Assembly: GCF_024171695.1 (NCBI RefSeq) | Contig: NZ_JAMTCF010000010.1 | Location: 1-64,000 of the forward strand | Reading direction: 5' to 3' | Source of the DNA: Actinosynnema pretiosum | Lineage (GTDB): Bacteria; Actinomycetota; Actinomycetes; Mycobacteriales; Pseudonocardiaceae | Length of the DNA stretch: 64,000 nucleotides | Shown: in pieces, positions 33,906 to 42,982 of the stretch | How positions within the stretch are numbered: the stretch's first letter is position 1 | Layout: every line of letters starts with the position of its first letter | Position numbers and translations under genes: made by a program | Notes under the pieces: generated by a model | Seen by the model: only the letters and a program-made list of their open reading frames with translations | Database searches by the model: none | What the model was told of the DNA's origin: nothing

Positions 33906-34102
33906 CGGCGTGGGCCCGTGGTGTGCATGGGGTGGTTCTACGCGGTGGGAGGGAGGGCGGGGGCGGAACGGGACCGGTGGGTGCGGGGTGTGAACGAGGC
34001 CGCCCGGCAGGCACTCGGATGGGCGCTGTCGGGGCGTGGAGCGGCGGGGAGGATGGCCGGTGCACGAACTACGACGGTCCCCGCGCGAGGTGGAGCGCAC
34101 CC

Positions 34103-34408
34103 ATGACCAACCGCTTGGTGGGCGCGCTGGCCGCGTTCGCCGACCTGGGTGAGGCGCGGACGCTGCGGCAGGTCGTCGAGGAGCACCTGGGGCCCCGCCG
34201 CCGCGAGTACGACGTGCCCGCGCTGACCGAGGCCTACCGGGAGGCGCTCAACGAGCGGCTGGACCCGGTGGGGTTGTCGGTCGACACCGACGACGGGGTC
34301 TACGCGGACGGGTGGGTCGACGCCGAGATCACGACCGAGCTGGACGACGCCCTGTACCGGGTGGACCTGGCCGTGCTGGCCGAGCGGCACCGGCACGCGC
34401 CAGGGTAA
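34103..34408 (+). CDS. Small acidic protein of unknown function
   Basis: A 101-residue acidic protein, MTNRLVGALAAFADLGEART at its start, with LRQVVEEHLGPRRREYDVPA and VDAEITTELDDALYRVDLAV later. GGAG 7 bases upstream of the ATG supports the start. It appears helical and soluble, with no signal peptide or Cys. No domain recognised. It converges with the conserved protein gene at 34446. Confidence 0.6.
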   Translation: MTNRLVGALAAFADLGEARTLRQVVEEHLGPRRREYDVPALTEAYREALNERLDPVGLSVDTDDGVYADGWVDAEITTELDDALYRVDLAVLAERHRHAPG

Positions 34409-34445
34409 ACGGCGGGGTCAGCGCCGGGGTGAGCGGCGGACCGGT

Positions 34446-35375
34446 TCACTCCGGCCAGCGGGCCCGCACCACGCCGTCCGCGTCCGGCAGCACCGCCGTG
34501 CGCAGCGGGACGCGGGCGTCCACGGCGCCGGGGATCAGCCTCGCCGCCCGCGCGCCCGAGAGCAGGGCGGGCAGCGCCGGGTAGTCGGTCTCGTCCAGCA
34601 GGCGCGAGCGCAGCGCGCCCCCGGCGTCCTCCCACACCGCCTCCACCACACCTCCGTGCTCGCCCACCCCGGCCAGCACGCCGGGGACGTCGGGGTCCAG
34701 GCCCGGCCACACCCGCAGCAGCGCCCTCGGCGCCAGCCCCGCCCGCAGGGCGCCCGCCTCGGCGGGCACGCGGTGCCAGCGGGCGGTGTTGTTGAGGTGC
34801 TGCTCCTCCAGGAGCCCGCCCGCGCCCGACAGCCAGGTCCAGAAGTCCGCGTCGGCCGCGTCGTGGGTCACCGGCGGGGTCAGGCAGGGGTCGTACGGGG
34901 AGTCCGGGATCGGCTCGGCGAACAGGCCCAGCTCGCGCGTGCGCGTCACCGCCGCCGGGCACGGGCCCGCGGTGCCCACGTACACGTGCTGGTCGTACCC
35001 GACGTGCGTGAAGAACACCCCCGGCGCCTCCAGGCGGCACCACGCGCCCTCCTCGCGCAGCATGGTCCGCACCAGCTCCAGGCCCACCGCCAGGGGGACG
35101 ACGGCGCCGTCGTGGTAGCCGCCGGGAGGCAGGCCGAGCGACTCGGTCAGCGCCTCCAGGTCGCGCGCGCCCGGATCGCGGACCTCCAGCGCGTCCACCC
35201 CGCTCTCCCGCGCGAACGCCGCCACCGCCTCCAGGTGCGCGGCCTCCGCCGGGCCCCGGTCCCCGCTGCGGTGGCCGCGCTCGTCCCGCCCGACCGGGTC
35301 GTGCTCGCTCACCCGGTGCACGTGGACGTCGTCGGGCGCGCCGCAGCGCCGGGAGTGCCGGTTCGGAGGGGTCAC
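34446..35375 (-). CDS. Conserved actinobacterial protein (often annotated RNA-binding)
   Basis: A protein of up to 309 residues. The segments HLEAVAAFARESGVDALEV, GYHDGAVVPLAVGLELVR, EGAWCRLE and FFTHVGYDQHVYVGTAGPCP match a conserved actinobacterial family I know only under the vague name RNA-binding protein. The central VGYDQHVYVG and GAWCRLE motifs suggest an enzyme-like fold, but activity is unknown. Translation may begin later than ATG 35375, near VHVHRVSEHD. It is next to, and in the same direction as, the peptide transporter operon, 76 bases upstream in map terms, but it is not obviously part of it. Confidence 0.7.
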   Translation of the reverse strand: MTPPNRHSRRCGAPDDVHVHRVSEHDPVGRDERGHRSGDRGPAEAAHLEAVAAFARESGVDALEVRDPGARDLEALTESLGLPPGGYHDGAVVPLAVGLELVRTMLREEGAWCRLEAPGVFFTHVGYDQHVYVGTAGPCPAAVTRTRELGLFAEPIPDSPYDPCLTPPVTHDAADADFWTWLSGAGGLLEEQHLNNTARWHRVPAEAGALRAGLAPRALLRVWPGLDPDVPGVLAGVGEHGGVVEAVWEDAGGALRSRLLDETDYPALPALLSGARAARLIPGAVDARVPLRTAVLPDADGVVRARWPE

Positions 35376-35451
35376 CCGCGCCAGACTAGGCGTCCGTTCG
35401 GCCGAACGTGCCCGCTTCGACGCTGCTCACGGCCGGACGCCCCCGCCGAGC

Positions 35452-37098
35452 TCACCCCGCCTCCGGCCCGCCCCTCCCGGCCCGCTGCCGCGAGTCCAGC
35501 GGCCACACCGCCGCCAGCAGCGCGCGGGTGTACTCGTGCCGAGGCCGCAGCAGCACCTCCTCCACCGGTCCCTGCTCCACGAACCGCCCGTCCAGCATCA
35601 CCACCACCCGGTCGGCGATGGTCCACGCCAGGCCCAGGTCGTGGGTGATCACCAGCGCGCCCAGGCCCAGATCGGCGCGCAGGCGCAGCAGCAGCGCCAG
35701 GATCTCCCCGCGCACCGACGCGTCCAGCGACGCCACCGGCTCGTCCGCGATCAGCAGCCTGGGGCCCAGTGCCAGCGCGCCCGCGATGACCACGCGCTGC
35801 CGCTGCCCGCCGGACAGCTCGTGCGGCAGCGCGTGGGTGAACGACACCGGTGGCCGCAGCTCGGCCTGCTCCAGCGCCGCCGCGACCAGGGCGGCCTCGT
35901 CGCCGTCGACGCGGTGGATGCGCAGGCCCTCGGCGATGGCCTCGTACACCGAGTGCCTCGGGTTCAGCGCGCTGGTGGGGTCCTGGAGCACCAGCTGCAC
36001 CTGCCGCCGGAACGCGCGCAGCCCGGACGAGGAGCGGGGCAGCGGTGCGCCGTCGAACTCGACGCGGCCGGAGGTGGGGCGTTGCAGGCCGAGCAGGGTG
36101 CGGGCCAGGGTGGTCTTGCCTGAGCCGGACTGGCCGACCAGGGCGACGATCTCGCCCGGCCGCACGTCCAGGTCGACCCCGTCCACGGCCGCCACCCCGT
36201 CGAAGGCCACCCGCAGGTCGCGGGCGCTCAGCAGCGGCGCCCCCGGCTCGTCGTGCGCGCGCACCCGCCGGAACGCCGGGTCGCCCACGGTGGGGAACGC
36301 GGCGGCCAGCGCGCGCGAGTGCTCGTGGACGGGGGCGGCGATGACCTGCCGGGTGGGGCCCTGCTCGACGACCTTGCCCCGGCGCATCACGGCGAGCCGG
36401 TCGCAGGTGGCGGCGAGCACGGACAGGTCGTGGCTGATCACGACCAGGCCGATGCCGCGCTCGGCGACCAGCCGGGTGAGCAGGCCCAGGACCTGGGCCT
36501 GGACGACGACGTCGAGCGCGGTGGTGGGCTCGTCGGCGATGACGAGGTCGGGCGCGCAGGCCAGCGCCATGGCGATCATGGCGCGCTGCTTCTGGCCGCC
36601 GGAGAGCTCGTGGGGGTAGGCGCGGGCGGCGCGCGCGGGCAGCTCGACCTGGTCGAGCAGGTCGGCGACGGCGGCGTCCACGCCCGAGGGGGCGGGGACG
36701 CCGTGCAGGCGCATGGGCTCGGCGATCTGGCCGCCGACGCGCCGCACGGGGTTGAAGGCGTGCATGGCGCCCTGGAACACCACGGACGCCTCGGCCCAGC
36801 GCACGGCGCGCAGCCTGCCCCAGGACATGGTGGTCACGTCCTCGCCGCCGAGCTCGATCCGCCCGGTGACCTCGGCGGTGCGGGGCAGCAGGCGCAGCAC
36901 GGACATGGCCACGGTGGACTTGCCGCAGCCCGACTCCCCCGCCAGGCCGAGGGTCTGGCCGGCGTCCAGGTCGAGGTCGACGCCGTCGACGGCGGGGTGC
37001 TCGTCGCGGGAGCGGGCGTAGCGCACCCGCAGGTCCCGGACGCGCAGCAGCGGCCCGGCAGAGGGAGAGGCGGAGGCAGAGGCGGCGGCGGCGGTCAT
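35452..37098 (-). CDS. Peptide ABC transporter, fused double ATPase (DppD-DppF)
   Basis: A 548-residue protein with two full ABC ATPase domains. Domain 1 has Walker A GESGCGKST, signature LSGGQKQR and Walker B LVIADEPTTAL. Domain 2 has Walker A GQSGSGKTT, signature LSGGQRQR and Walker B LLIADEPVASL. The usual pair of separate DppD and DppF subunits is thus one polypeptide, powering oligopeptide uptake. Each half ends with the Opp/Dpp C-terminal region (VHEHSRALAAAFP; PRHEYTRALLAAVWP). The ATG overlaps the permease stop by 4 bases. Confidence 0.93.
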   Translation of the reverse strand: MTAAAASASASPSAGPLLRVRDLRVRYARSRDEHPAVDGVDLDLDAGQTLGLAGESGCGKSTVAMSVLRLLPRTAEVTGRIELGGEDVTTMSWGRLRAVRWAEASVVFQGAMHAFNPVRRVGGQIAEPMRLHGVPAPSGVDAAVADLLDQVELPARAARAYPHELSGGQKQRAMIAMALACAPDLVIADEPTTALDVVVQAQVLGLLTRLVAERGIGLVVISHDLSVLAATCDRLAVMRRGKVVEQGPTRQVIAAPVHEHSRALAAAFPTVGDPAFRRVRAHDEPGAPLLSARDLRVAFDGVAAVDGVDLDVRPGEIVALVGQSGSGKTTLARTLLGLQRPTSGRVEFDGAPLPRSSSGLRAFRRQVQLVLQDPTSALNPRHSVYEAIAEGLRIHRVDGDEAALVAAALEQAELRPPVSFTHALPHELSGGQRQRVVIAGALALGPRLLIADEPVASLDASVRGEILALLLRLRADLGLGALVITHDLGLAWTIADRVVVMLDGRFVEQGPVEEVLLRPRHEYTRALLAAVWPLDSRQRAGRGGPEAG

Positions 37099-37976
37099 CG
37101 GTGGCCTCCCAGCCTGGGGATGAGCACGGACTCCATGGCGCGCCCGCACAGGGTGAACGCCAGCACCACGGCCACCACCCCCAGCCCCGGCGGGAGGATG
37201 AACCACCAGGCGCGCTGCGAGACGGCCCCGTAGCTGCTGGCCGCGTGCAGCATCGACCCCCAGGACACGCGGGTGGGGTCGCCCAGGCCCAGGAACGACA
37301 GGGTCGACTCGGAGATGATCGCGCTGGCCACCGCCAGGGTGGTGTTGACCAGCACCAGCGGCAGCACGGCGGGCAGCACGTGCCGCCCGACCACGTGCAG
37401 GTGCCCGCCGCCGAGGGCCCTGGCGCGCTCGACGAACGGGCGGGCCTCCACGGCGAGGGTCTGGGCGCGCACCAGGCGGGCGGTGGAGGGCCAGGAGGTG
37501 ACGCCGATGGCGAGCACGATCGTGGCCAGCCCGCGCGGCAGCACGGTGGACAGGGCGATGGCCAGCACCAGCGAGGGCAGGGCGAGGAAGAAGTCGGTGG
37601 CGCCCATGAGCACGCCCTCGGTGCGGCGGAAGTGCGCGGCGGTGACGCCGACGACGGTGCCGATGAGCACGGACAGCACGGCGGCGGCCAGGCCGACGAC
37701 CAGGGACACGCGGGTGCCCCACCAGGTCAGCAGCAGCACCGAGCGACCGCTGTTGTCGGTGCCCAGCCAGTGCTCGCCGCTGGGCGGCCGGTAGGGGGCT
37801 CCGGTGGCCTTGGTGACGTCCAGGCCGCTCGCGTCGGTGAGCAGGGGGGCGAGCAGAGCGAGCGCGGCGATGGCGCCGAGCAGCACCAGTCCGGCCAGTC
37901 CGGCGCGGTGGGCGGCGAAGGCGCGCCAGGTGGCCGCGGCGGCGGCGAGGCGGCGGCGCCTGACCAGGGCGCTCAC
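37095..37976 (-). CDS. Peptide ABC transporter permease (DppC-like)
   Basis: A 293-residue membrane protein with about six transmembrane helices (first GLAGLVLLGAIAALALLAPL). The N-terminal OppC extension precedes the BPD-type domain, and the EAA-like loop is ERARALGGGHLHVVGRHVLP. SEHWLGTDNSGRSVL is the family hallmark (HxLGTDxxGRD). It forms the translocation pore with the DppB-like partner. GTG 37976 overlaps the dppB stop by 4 bases. Confidence 0.93.
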   Translation of the reverse strand: MSALVRRRRLAAAAATWRAFAAHRAGLAGLVLLGAIAALALLAPLLTDASGLDVTKATGAPYRPPSGEHWLGTDNSGRSVLLLTWWGTRVSLVVGLAAAVLSVLIGTVVGVTAAHFRRTEGVLMGATDFFLALPSLVLAIALSTVLPRGLATIVLAIGVTSWPSTARLVRAQTLAVEARPFVERARALGGGHLHVVGRHVLPAVLPLVLVNTTLAVASAIISESTLSFLGLGDPTRVSWGSMLHAASSYGAVSQRAWWFILPPGLGVVAVVLAFTLCGRAMESVLIPRLGGHR

Positions 37977-38932
37977 GAGGCGCGCACCCTGGGGTCCAGG
38001 ACCCGGTAGAGCAGGTCGGCCAGCACGTTCATCAGCACCACCGCGCCCGCGAGCAGCACGAACACCCCCTGGAGCAGTTGCAGGTCCGGTCCGGTGAGCG
38101 CCTCGTAGGTCAGCAGGCCGAGGCCCGGCCAGGAGAACACCGTCTCGACGGTGATCGCGCCGGACACGACCAGCCCGAGGTGCAGGAAGACGAGGGTGAC
38201 GGTGGGCAGCAGGGCGTTGGGCACGGCGTGGCGGCGGCGCACCAGGTCGTCGCGCAGACCCTTGGCGCGGGCGGTGGTGATGTAGTCGGCGTGCTTCTCC
38301 TCCAGCAGTGAGGAGCGCATGACCAGCAGGTACTGGGCGTAGACGACGGAGACCATGGTGAGCACGGGCAGCACCATGTGGTGGGCGACGTCGAGCGCCT
38401 GCGGGAGGAAGTCGGGCGGGGTGTCGGGGTAGCGCATCCCGCCGCTGGGGAACAGGTCGCCGGTGATCATGGACAGCAGCAGCCCGAGCCAGAAGGTGGG
38501 CATGGCCCACTGGGCCAGGGCGGCGCCGGTGGAGACGCGGTCGAAGGCGCTGTCGTGCCGCCAGGCGCCGCGCACGCCCAGCCACAGGCCGAGCGCGACG
38601 GCGAGGACGGTGGCGGTGCCCGCGAGCAGCACGGTCGGCCACAGGCGTTCGCCGATCAGCTCCAGCACGGGGCGGCGGAAGATGTAGGAGGTGCCCAGGT
38701 CGCCGCGCAGCGCGTCGGCGACCCAGGCGGTGAACTGCTCGTGGACCGGCCGGTCGACCCCGAGCTCGGCGCGCAGGACGGCGAGCTGGTCGCGGGTGAC
38801 CGGGCGGCCCCTGGTCATGGCGACCACCGGGTCGCCGGGGATGACGCGGAAGAGCAGGAAGCCGAGCACGACGACGAGGACCAGGCTCGCCGCCGCGCCC
38901 GCCAGCTTCCCGAGCAGGTAGCGGGTGCTCAC
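37973..38932 (-). CDS. Peptide ABC transporter permease (DppB-like)
   Basis: A 319-residue six-helix permease. It opens STRYLLGKLAGAAASLVLVV and carries FRVIPGDPVVAMTRGRP (the RxxPGDP hallmark of OppB/DppB) and the cytoplasmic EAA loop TTARAKGLRDDLVRRRHAVP. It pairs with the DppC-like protein. GTG 38932 overlaps the stop of the binding-protein gene by 4 bases, so all four transporter genes form one tightly coupled operon. Confidence 0.93.
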   Translation of the reverse strand: MSTRYLLGKLAGAAASLVLVVVLGFLLFRVIPGDPVVAMTRGRPVTRDQLAVLRAELGVDRPVHEQFTAWVADALRGDLGTSYIFRRPVLELIGERLWPTVLLAGTATVLAVALGLWLGVRGAWRHDSAFDRVSTGAALAQWAMPTFWLGLLLSMITGDLFPSGGMRYPDTPPDFLPQALDVAHHMVLPVLTMVSVVYAQYLLVMRSSLLEEKHADYITTARAKGLRDDLVRRRHAVPNALLPTVTLVFLHLGLVVSGAITVETVFSWPGLGLLTYEALTGPDLQLLQGVFVLLAGAVVLMNVLADLLYRVLDPRVRAS

Positions 38933-40719
38933 TCGCGGTCCTCGGCGCCCGCGCCGCGCCTGCGGGCCAGCACGACCCCGCCCGCGACGACGAGCGCGGC
39001 GATGCCCGCGATCAGGACCACGACCGGGGTGCTGCCGCCGTTCTCGCGGCTCGCGGTGGTGGCTGCGGGGGTGGCGCCGTAGTAGCCCCACACGCCGTTC
39101 TGGGCCATGATCACGCCGCCGGGGTCGGGTTGGACGGGGAAGCCGGTGAACTTGTCGCTGCGGTAGGCCTCCAGCACGTTGTCGTAGCCGAGGACGACGG
39201 CCGGGACCTGCTCGTAGAAGCGCCGCTGCATCTGCTTGACCAGGTCCGAGCGCTTGGCCTGGTCGAACTCGGCGCGCTGGCGGGCGTGCAGGGCGTCGTA
39301 CTCGGGGTCGCAGAAGAACGTGTCGGTGGTTCCGCCCTTGCCGTCGGCGCCGGGGCGCTGGGCGCAGGTGTGCAGCGACAGGATGAAGTCGGGGTCGGGG
39401 TTGGTGCCCCAGCCGGAGAAGACCAGGTCGAAGGTGCCCGCGGTGGCGGACTCGTTGAGCTGGTTGTCGGAGACGATCTGCACGTCGACGGCGACGCCGA
39501 TCTCGGCGAGGCCGCCCTTGACGAACTCGGCGGCCTGCTCGTCGTAGGCGCGGCTGGAGTGGCCGAGCAGCCGCAGCTTGAGCGGGCGGCCGTCCTTGGC
39601 GCGGGTGCCGTCGGCGCCGCGCGCGTACCCGGCGGCGTCGAGGGCGGCGCCTGCCGCGGCGGGGTCGTGCGGCAGCGGGTCGGGGTCGGGCTGCGGGAGG
39701 TGGTAGGCGGGGAAGACCGGCGGGATGGGGCCGGTGCCGCGCTGGGCGTAGCCGTTGTTGACGCGGGCGATGATGGCGTCGCGGTCGATGGCCTGGGCGA
39801 TCGCGCGGCGCACGACGAGGTCGCGCAGGGCGGGGTGGCCGTCGCCGATGGGCTCGCCGGTGTTGGTGGCGGCGCCGGAGTTGATCACCAGCTCGTTGAA
39901 GCGGCGGCCGTTGGCCTTGTTGCGGGTGACGCCCTCGGCGCCGTCCAGCGAGTCGAACTGGGCGGGGCCGAGGCGGTTGACCAGGTCGACCTCGCCCTTG
40001 GCCAGCGCCTGGGCGGCGGCGTCGGTGGTCTTGTAGTAGACGAAGACGAGGCTGTCGTACTTGGGCGCGCCGCGCCAGTAGGTCTTGTTGGCTGTGAAGC
40101 GGATGAACTCGTTGGGCTTGTGCTCGGCGAGCACGAACGGTCCGCTGCCCACGACCGGGCCCTGGTCGTTGGTGTAGTCGCCGACGCTGGTGACCTTCGA
40201 CCAGACGTGCTCGGGGACGATGGGCACGTCCAGGGCGAGCATGGTGGCCTGCGGCTGCTTGGTCCTGATCACGACCTCGCGGCCGTCCGGGGAGGCGGTG
40301 ACGGACTCGAAGTCGGCGGTGAAGCTGCCGTTGGCGGTGGCGGCGGTGGTGTCGCGCATCATCAGGTCGTAGGTGAAGGCGACGTCGTCGGCGGTGATGT
40401 CCTGGCCGTCGGACCACTTGCGGCCCTCGGGGATGTGGAAGGTCCAGGTGAGCCGGTCCTCGCTGGAGGACCAGCGGTCGGCGAGGGCGGGGACGGGGGT
40501 TTGGTCGCGCTGGTCGTAGGCGGTGAGGAAGTCGTACATGAGCCTGCCGACCTCGGTGCTGGCCTGGAAGGTGGCCAGGAACGGGTTGAGCGAGTCGACC
40601 TGCTGGGTGATCGCCACCCGTAACGCGATCTCGTTCTGGGCCTGGGCCGGTACCCCGAAGGGCAACACGGACAGACCTGCCGCCGCCGACGCGGCGGCGA
40701 TACGCTGCCAGACACCCAC
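38929..40719 (-). CDS. Peptide-binding protein of the ABC transporter, C-terminally membrane-anchored
   Basis: A 596-residue SBP_bac_5 (cluster C) solute-binding protein. It has a Sec signal peptide (AAASAAAGLSVLPFGVPAQA) without a lipobox Cys. The mature part shows VDSLNPFLATFQASTEVGRL, RKWSDGQDITADDVAFTYDL and VRRAIAQAIDRDAIIA. The last ~35 residues are a transmembrane helix (VVVLIAGIAALVVAGGVVLA) with a basic tail, so it is held to the membrane by its C-terminus instead of by a lipid. GTG 40719 has GGAGGGGG upstream. It binds peptides outside the cell for the DppBC(DF) transporter. Confidence 0.9.
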   Translation of the reverse strand: MGVWQRIAAASAAAGLSVLPFGVPAQAQNEIALRVAITQQVDSLNPFLATFQASTEVGRLMYDFLTAYDQRDQTPVPALADRWSSSEDRLTWTFHIPEGRKWSDGQDITADDVAFTYDLMMRDTTAATANGSFTADFESVTASPDGREVVIRTKQPQATMLALDVPIVPEHVWSKVTSVGDYTNDQGPVVGSGPFVLAEHKPNEFIRFTANKTYWRGAPKYDSLVFVYYKTTDAAAQALAKGEVDLVNRLGPAQFDSLDGAEGVTRNKANGRRFNELVINSGAATNTGEPIGDGHPALRDLVVRRAIAQAIDRDAIIARVNNGYAQRGTGPIPPVFPAYHLPQPDPDPLPHDPAAAGAALDAAGYARGADGTRAKDGRPLKLRLLGHSSRAYDEQAAEFVKGGLAEIGVAVDVQIVSDNQLNESATAGTFDLVFSGWGTNPDPDFILSLHTCAQRPGADGKGGTTDTFFCDPEYDALHARQRAEFDQAKRSDLVKQMQRRFYEQVPAVVLGYDNVLEAYRSDKFTGFPVQPDPGGVIMAQNGVWGYYGATPAATTASRENGGSTPVVVLIAGIAALVVAGGVVLARRRGAGAEDRE

Positions 40720-40812
40720 AGTGACCCCCTCCTACACTGAGTGGATGTCAGAAATTAACCACTATGGCGGTAGTAGCGTCAAGAGTTGTCATGAAGCGGT
40801 GGGGGTGAACCC

Positions 40813-41640
40813 GTGCGCGTGCTGATCTCCGCCGACATGGAGGGCGCCACCGGCGTCACCTGCACCGCCGACGTGGTGCCGCAGACCGAGCAGTGGCAGC
40901 GCTTCCGCCGGATGTTCACCGACGACGTCAACGCCTGCGCCGCCGGGCTGCTCGACGGCGGCGCGGACGACGTGCTGGTCAACGAGGCCCACTCCAGCCA
41001 GCGCAACCTCCTGCTGGAGGCCCTGGACCCGCGCGCCAGGATGCTCACCGGCCGCCACAAGCCCCTGTCGATGATGCAGGGGATCGACGGCGACGTGGAC
41101 GGCGTGGTGTTCCTCGGCTACCACGCGGGCGCCGGGCAGGAGGGCGTGCTCGCCCACACCTACCTGGAGAACTCGATCACCGGCGTGTGGTTGGACGGCG
41201 TGCCCGCCTCCGAGGGCAGGCTCAACGCGGCGCTGGCCGCCGAGCACGGGGTGCCGGTGCTGCTGGTCACCGGCGACGACCGGGCCTGCGCCGACGCCGC
41301 CGACTACGCCCCCGGCGCGGAGCTGGCCGTGGTCAAGGAGTGCGTCAGCCGCTACGCCGCGATCTGCGCGCCCCCGACCGTCACCTCCGCGCTGATCACC
41401 GAGGCCGCCCGCCGCTGCGCCGCGCGCCTTGGCCGGACCGAGGGGGCGGTGGCCGCGCACCGGATCGAGGTCGAGTTCGACGCCACCCACCTGGCCGCCG
41501 CGGCGGCCGTCGTGCCCACCGTGGAGCTGCTGGCCCCGCTGCGGGTGGGGTTCGACGCGGCGTCCATGACGCTCGCGATGCAGGCGTTCAAGGTCGTGAC
41601 GGCCATCGCGGCGGGGGCCGTTGAGGGCATCTACGGTTAG
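40813..41640 (+). CDS. dppA: M55-family D-aminopeptidase (DppA-like)
   Basis: A 275-residue zinc peptidase of the M55 family, which removes D-Ala from D-amino-acid dipeptides. The metal ligands are visible in SADMEGATGV (Asp, Glu), VNEAHSSQRN (His) and FLGYHAGA (His). BdppA-type enzymes assemble into cytoplasmic decamers. It is divergent from the peptide transporter and followed 5 bases later by an M20 peptidase, so imported cell-wall or D-peptides are the likely substrates. GTG 40813 is the start. Confidence 0.92.
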   Translation: MRVLISADMEGATGVTCTADVVPQTEQWQRFRRMFTDDVNACAAGLLDGGADDVLVNEAHSSQRNLLLEALDPRARMLTGRHKPLSMMQGIDGDVDGVVFLGYHAGAGQEGVLAHTYLENSITGVWLDGVPASEGRLNAALAAEHGVPVLLVTGDDRACADAADYAPGAELAVVKECVSRYAAICAPPTVTSALITEAARRCAARLGRTEGAVAAHRIEVEFDATHLAAAAAVVPTVELLAPLRVGFDAASMTLAMQAFKVVTAIAAGAVEGIYG

Positions 41641-41645
41641 GCCCC

Positions 41646-42932
41646 ATGGCTGAAGACGTCGTGGACCTCTGCGCCGCGCTGCTGCGCATCGACACCACCA
41701 ACCGGGGGCGCGGGGACGCCGAGGGCGAGCGCGAGGCCGCCGAGTTCGTCGCCGCCCACCTGGAGGGCTGCGGCATCGGCGCCACCCTGGTCGAACCCGC
41801 CCCCCGGCGCACCAGCGTCCTGGCGCGCGTGCCCGGCAGCGACCCGTCCCTGCCCGCCGTGCTGGTGCAGGCCCACCTGGACGTGGTGCCCGCCGACGCC
41901 TCGGAGTGGAGCGTGCCGCCGTTCGCCGGGGTGCAGGAGGGCGGGTTCCTGTGGGGGCGCGGCGCGGTGGACATGAAGGACATGGTCGCCATGACCCTGG
42001 CCGTGGTCGGCGAGTGGTCGCGCACCGGGCGGCGGCCCCGGCGCGACGTGGTGCTGGCGTTCGTCGCCGACGAGGAGGACCGGGGCGACCTGGGCGCGCA
42101 CTGGCTGGTCCAGCACCACCGCGACCACTTCGCCGGGGTGAGCGCCGCGATCAGCGAGTCCGGCGGCTACTCGTACCGCTCCGGCGGCAGGCGGGTGTAC
42201 CCGATCGGCACCGCCGAGCGCGGCACCATGCACCTGAGGCTGACCGCGAGGGGCCGGGCCGGGCACGGGTCGCGGCGCAACGACGACAACGCCGTGGTCA
42301 AGCTCGCCCAGGCGCTCGCGAGGATCGCCGCCCACCGCCACCCGGTGCGGCTGACCCCGGCGGTGCGGATGTTCCTGGAGCGCACCGGCGCGGCGCTGGG
42401 CGTGCCGGTGGACCTGGCCGACGTCGACGGCGCCCTGGCGCGGCTCGGGCCGGTGGGGGCGCTGGCCGAGTCGACGGTCCGGTGCAGCACCACGCCGACC
42501 GTGCTGCGCGCCGGGTACAAGGTCAACGTCATCCCCGGCACGGCGGTCGCGGAGCTGGACGTGCGGACGCTGCCGGGGACCGAGGAGGAGCTGCTGGCGG
42601 ACCTGGACGCGCTGCTCGGGCCGGGCGTGGAGCGGGAGTTCCTGGAGAACCAGCCCGCCGTGCAGGCGCCCGCCGACGGGCCGTGGTTCGAGGCGATGGA
42701 GCGCGCGCTGCGGGCGGAGGACCCGGAGGCGGTGGTCGTGCCGTACTGCATGGGCGGGGGCACGGACGCGAAGGCGTTCAGCACGCTGGGCATCGACTGC
42801 TACGGCTTCGCGCCGCTGGCCCTGCCGGAGGGGTTCGACTACCGGGCGATGGCGCACGGGGTGGACGAGCGGGTGCCGGTGGACGGGCTGCGGTTCGGGG
42901 CGCGGGTGCTGGACCGGTTCCTGTCGGAGTAG
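41646..42932 (+). CDS. M20-family metallopeptidase
   Basis: A 428-residue di-zinc exopeptidase of the M20 (ArgE/DapE/PepV) class. The ligands are His in VLVQAHLDVVP, Asp in WGRGAVDMKDMVA, Glu-Glu in FVADEEDRGDLG, and His near the end in RAMAHGVDE; the lid dimerisation domain starts at TAERGTMHLRL. It would hydrolyse short peptides brought in by the divergent transporter. It follows dppA by 5 bases. An inverted repeat at 42950-42982 follows. Confidence 0.9.
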   Translation: MAEDVVDLCAALLRIDTTNRGRGDAEGEREAAEFVAAHLEGCGIGATLVEPAPRRTSVLARVPGSDPSLPAVLVQAHLDVVPADASEWSVPPFAGVQEGGFLWGRGAVDMKDMVAMTLAVVGEWSRTGRRPRRDVVLAFVADEEDRGDLGAHWLVQHHRDHFAGVSAAISESGGYSYRSGGRRVYPIGTAERGTMHLRLTARGRAGHGSRRNDDNAVVKLAQALARIAAHRHPVRLTPAVRMFLERTGAALGVPVDLADVDGALARLGPVGALAESTVRCSTTPTVLRAGYKVNVIPGTAVAELDVRTLPGTEEELLADLDALLGPGVEREFLENQPAVQAPADGPWFEAMERALRAEDPEAVVVPYCMGGGTDAKAFSTLGIDCYGFAPLALPEGFDYRAMAHGVDERVPVDGLRFGARVLDRFLSE

Positions 42933-42949
42933 GACTGCCGGGGATGATC

Positions 42950-42982
42950 GGAAGGCGGCGACTCCTCACTTCGCCGTCTTCC
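42950..42982. terminator. Hairpin at the end of the peptidase operon
   Basis: GGAAGGCGGCGA (42950-42961) pairs with TCGCCGTCTTCC (42971-42982) with one G-T pair and a 9-base loop. It overlaps the last codons of the convergent WhiB gene and may serve both. Confidence 0.6.

Noticed and set aside
40720-40812. Inverted repeat ACCACTA...GGTAGT between the divergent peptide-locus genes as an operator
   Set aside because: The arms do not match well enough; a regulatory site is likely in this gap but I cannot define it.
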